A stretch of 64,000 bases of DNA from Parus major (Eukaryota; Chordata; Aves; Passeriformes; Paridae), in NCBI RefSeq assembly GCF_001522545.3, contig NC_031776.1:21161511-21225510 (forward strand). The letters run 5' to 3'. Shown here piece after piece: positions 61,220-64,000 of the stretch. Each line of letters begins with the position of its first letter. Positions within the stretch are counted from its first letter, which is position 1. The notes below the pieces were generated by a model. That model did no database searches. It worked only from the letters and a program-made list of their open reading frames with translations, and had not been told where the DNA came from. Both the position numbers and the translations under genes were made by a program.

Positions 61220-62025
61220 GGTACAAGAAAAGCTCATGGTATGAGCCAGAGCAAGCCAGCACTTTGTTTTCTCCCAGTAGTGCATATGCAGAGCACCTTA
61301 TTGCCTGTGGTTGTACAGATGGCAAGTGAGGATGGCAGCGAGGGTTGTATCTGGACTTTCCTGTTAAAAATGGATAGTTCCTGAACTGGCTGCAGAATGT
61401 GGAGAATAGGAAGCTGTAAGCGTCCAACACTTGTAAAGGGAAAAGTAGCTGATAAGGCAGTGCCTTCATATCATAATGTCATATTACTACATGGTATATA
61501 CTTCCTTGTTGGAGCTTGCTGTCTTTCTTAACACCCATAGCAGTTAATTGCAGTTCAACAGAAATATTGTCAGAGTCTGTATACAGCTATGGGAAATGGA
61601 GTGGCATTTATTTATTGTGGATAGTTAGCAGGTTTGAGTTGTGCCCTACCTCACAGTTGTTTTGATTTTAAGATATTTTTGTCTCAATTCAAGAGAAATA
61701 CTGGAATACAGATGGCTGAAAAAGCTGGGTTTAATTTTGTTTGGTGACAGGTTTTACACTGTTTTAATTGATTGTTAAGGCTAAATTCTGTGTATTTGAG
61801 ATGAGGCCTATATTTTCTATGAGGAGCTTTAATCTCTTTCAATTTAATACGGAGCAAACTCCAGCCTTCAAAAGACATGCCCATTTTATGGTCATGATTT
61901 AATCTTTTTTTTTCCTTTACCACAGTACCTGCCAGGAGCTGAGAGCTACAAGGAATGTTCTAATCATTGATTAAATATCTTGCTGCTTCTCATGCTTCTT
62001 TCCTTCTTGTTTATAGTTTAAACTC
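61220..62025. other. Unique non-coding sequence
   Basis: Frames of 79-94 codons on the minus strand (61185-61469, 61684-61923) have no motifs. No repeat was recognised. Confidence 0.45.
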
Positions 62026-62027
62026 CC

Positions 62028-62078
62028 ACACACATAAACAAACAACCCAACCAATCAACAACAAAACAAAAAACCACT
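62028..62078. repeat. A-rich (CAAA)n-like tract
   Basis: CACACACATAAACAAACAAC followed by CCAACCAATCAACAACAAAA units. It is the fourth plus-strand tract of this kind in the window. Confidence 0.8.
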
Positions 62079-62079
62079 C

Positions 62080-64000
62080 CAAGCTTTCCAAGGGGAAAGT
62101 ATAAATGTAATGATTTTCAGGGAAATATATTGTAAATGCAAATTATATCTTTGTATTAAAAGGGCCACTGTGCAAATGCATAGAAATGAGTTTTAAATCT
62201 CAGCATCAAGGCTGAGGCAAACACAAGACTAGACAATTGGTTTTTCAAGCTCACAGGATTGTTCTTTGACACTATGTACAGGGGACATTTAAAAATTAAA
62301 TCCCTTATCATTCTAGACCTTTTCTTAAATATTTTTAGCTTATACAATAGCATCTGGTTTAAAACAGGAAACAGGCTTATAGCTAAATTACTTTTGCACA
62401 TAAATATTTAAACTCTATATATTGAAATGTGACACCACAAGTTATCACTTCCCGGTATGCAACCTCTTATGCTCTGTTTTACTTTGGCAGATATGAAATA
62501 TCGTAGAGATATGATAAATGTAAAGTCCTTCTCAGAAAACAAAATAAGTTCACTTACTTTGGAATGCTATAATCTTAATGCAGTATTTCTGATTTTATTG
62601 AATTGGCATGTTTTGAGGGTGTTTGTTTTTTCCAAAGGTAATCTGCCTTCACATTTACTTAAAAGTCTGACCTAGTCTGCTCCCTCGTTCAATAGAAGGA
62701 TATTTGCTGTAGATTTCAGCTGACAGTCTCTATTACAGGAATATGTAATCAAATAGTGTAAATTCTCTTCATTCATGGGATATCTACAAGCTTTAGGAGA
62801 TAGATTAAGCAGAAAATGTAGTTATGTTATCCTGGAATTCAGTGTTGGGCAGGAAGAGTTCTAGCACCCAAGTAAAATGATCACACTGGCAATTGATATG
62901 TTTACTACATTAATGCCTTCTTTTTAATGCCTTTTTGTGCATCCTTACCCCAGTATTATATTTATAGTTTTCTTCAGACTATGGACTACAGGTATCTGCT
63001 GTTCTATTTACTCTCATTCTAGCTGGCCCATTTCAGCTAAATAACCTGGGATGTTCCACTACCTTTCCACTGGTCTCAAACAGATCTCTGTCTCACTCAC
63101 AACTTCGCAGTTGATAGTAGCCGGCATGGTAGAAACTAGTTTGAAAGCATGCAAAGTCTTCCAGATGTCAGGGCTCGCAGGCTGATTCTGACAGACTTTG
63201 GCATGTCTGAGGAGATCACCAGGGAATCACTTCCTTCAAGTTAATCTTAATGAAGGCTTTAGCTATGAATAGTTTGAGAAGTTAATTCTGTACTTGCTCA
63301 GTGCAGAAGAGATTTTGAGTATTACATTCTGTTACATGAACGTATAAGTTGCATAAAGAGTTGCCATTGAAGCATTCCTACGACAGATACACCTCAGATA
63401 AGAAAATGATTGAAAACAGTTGTTGACGAACTGAGTGGGCTGCTTGAAAGGAAGCAAAGGAAAAATGAGAGGAGAGGCATGGACAGTTTGAAGGAGATCG
63501 TACACACACAGCATCTGAGGCTGAGGGTAGGGGAGGGGCGAAGTGCACCAGAGCAGAGTCAGCTCTGACAGAGAAGGGCTCTTAGCTATGAGCAGCTTTA
63601 CTCAGAGCTGGTTTTCCTTTCCAGCTTAGCTAGACTTAGTCCTGCCTGCCTCCCACAGACCTAGGAGAGATGGAAGCTATGGAAAACAATAATTTATCTT
63701 TTTAGCACAGCTAGTAGGCATGATCAGAAAAGAAAGGGAGAGCACCTAAAGATGTCATAGTCAGAAAAGAGGACTCTGATTAAAATTCCATCCATTTCCA
63801 GAGAGCTTTACAGCCCTGTCAACTTGCAGTTTCAATTTAAGTAGTTTTAGCTTAAGTATTTCTAGGAGTAATATTTCCTTTCTGCTGTTTCTAAAGAGCA
63901 TCATCACTTGCATAATCTAGGGAATGCATGTACAAAAGCTTTGTACATCCAAGCACATTGATAACAGCAAGTACGGATGGACATGCAAAGGTTATGAAAT
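62080..64000. other. Unique non-coding sequence
   Basis: Ordinary AT-rich sequence. A G-rich patch (GAGGGTAGGGGAGGGGCGAA) lies at about 63523-63542, next to several copies of CAGAG/CTCTG. No gene, RNA or repeat family could be supported. Confidence 0.45.

Noticed and set aside
1..64000. CRISPR arrays, operons, ribosome binding sites, insertion sequences
   Set aside because: The composition and repeats are those of a vertebrate chromosome. No regularly spaced repeats or prokaryotic gene organisation are present.
1..64000. Endogenous retrovirus or LTR pair
   Set aside because: No paired long direct repeats, primer-binding site or polypurine tract, and no retroviral protein motif, were noticed.

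Overview
The window looks like 64 kb of AT-rich, non-coding chromosomal DNA from a vertebrate, most probably a bird. The main evidence is a set of CR1 LINE fragments. Positions 44075-44140 and 55026-55137 carry the typical CR1 3' end, with its ATTCTGTG-type 8-bp terminal repeat and the GGTCCCTTCCAACCC-type core. Positions 54945-55022 and 15235-15560 carry older 3'-region CR1, and 10866-11520 and 5200-6250 carry decayed reverse-transcriptase-region CR1. There is also a probable MIR fossil at 59755-59838. No young SINEs, no long LINE bodies and no bacterial-style gene organisation were seen, and overall repeat density is low, as expected of a bird. A CR1-rich reptile is the main alternative.

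No protein-coding gene could be identified with confidence. Frames open for 60-130 codons occur throughout on both strands with no recognised domain, which is what AT-rich non-coding DNA produces by chance. The window is therefore best read as intergenic desert or the inside of one very large intron. A few places stand out as possible exons or broken retrocopies: the minus strand at 42620-43770 (the best coding-like remnant), a CpG-enriched 90-codon frame at 46307-46579, a minus-strand quasi-open frame at about 1005-1400, and a short segment at 61147-61200 or 61147-61215 flanked by good splice signals in which both lengths are multiples of three.

Layout: 1-5 kb, unique sequence with A-rich and CA-rich simple tracts; 5.2-6.3 kb, old minus-strand CR1; 6.3-10.6 kb, unique; 10.6-11.5 kb, a small tandem duplication and then plus-strand CR1 with fragments of ORF2; 11.5-15.2 kb, unique with simple tracts; 15.2-15.6 kb, minus-strand CR1 containing a perfect 16-bp-arm palindrome; 15.6-35 kb, a long AT-rich unique stretch, parts of which look like candidate conserved non-coding sequence; 35.3-35.8 kb, a compositionally distinct block with a GC-rich hairpin and possible CR1; 36.6-36.9 kb, TTTG/T-rich tracts; 40.6 kb, a TA/CA microsatellite; 42.6-44.1 kb, the coding-like remnant followed by a short CR1 tail; 46.3-46.6 kb, the CpG-rich frame; 54.9-55.1 kb, a CR1 copy with an internal inversion; 57-62 kb, A-rich tracts, a MIR relic and the candidate small exon; the rest is unremarkable.

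I found no evidence of a new biological system. The items most worth checking are the internally inverted CR1, the palindrome inside the 15.3 kb CR1, the splice-flanked short segment at 61.1 kb, and the coding-like remnants at 43 kb and 46 kb.
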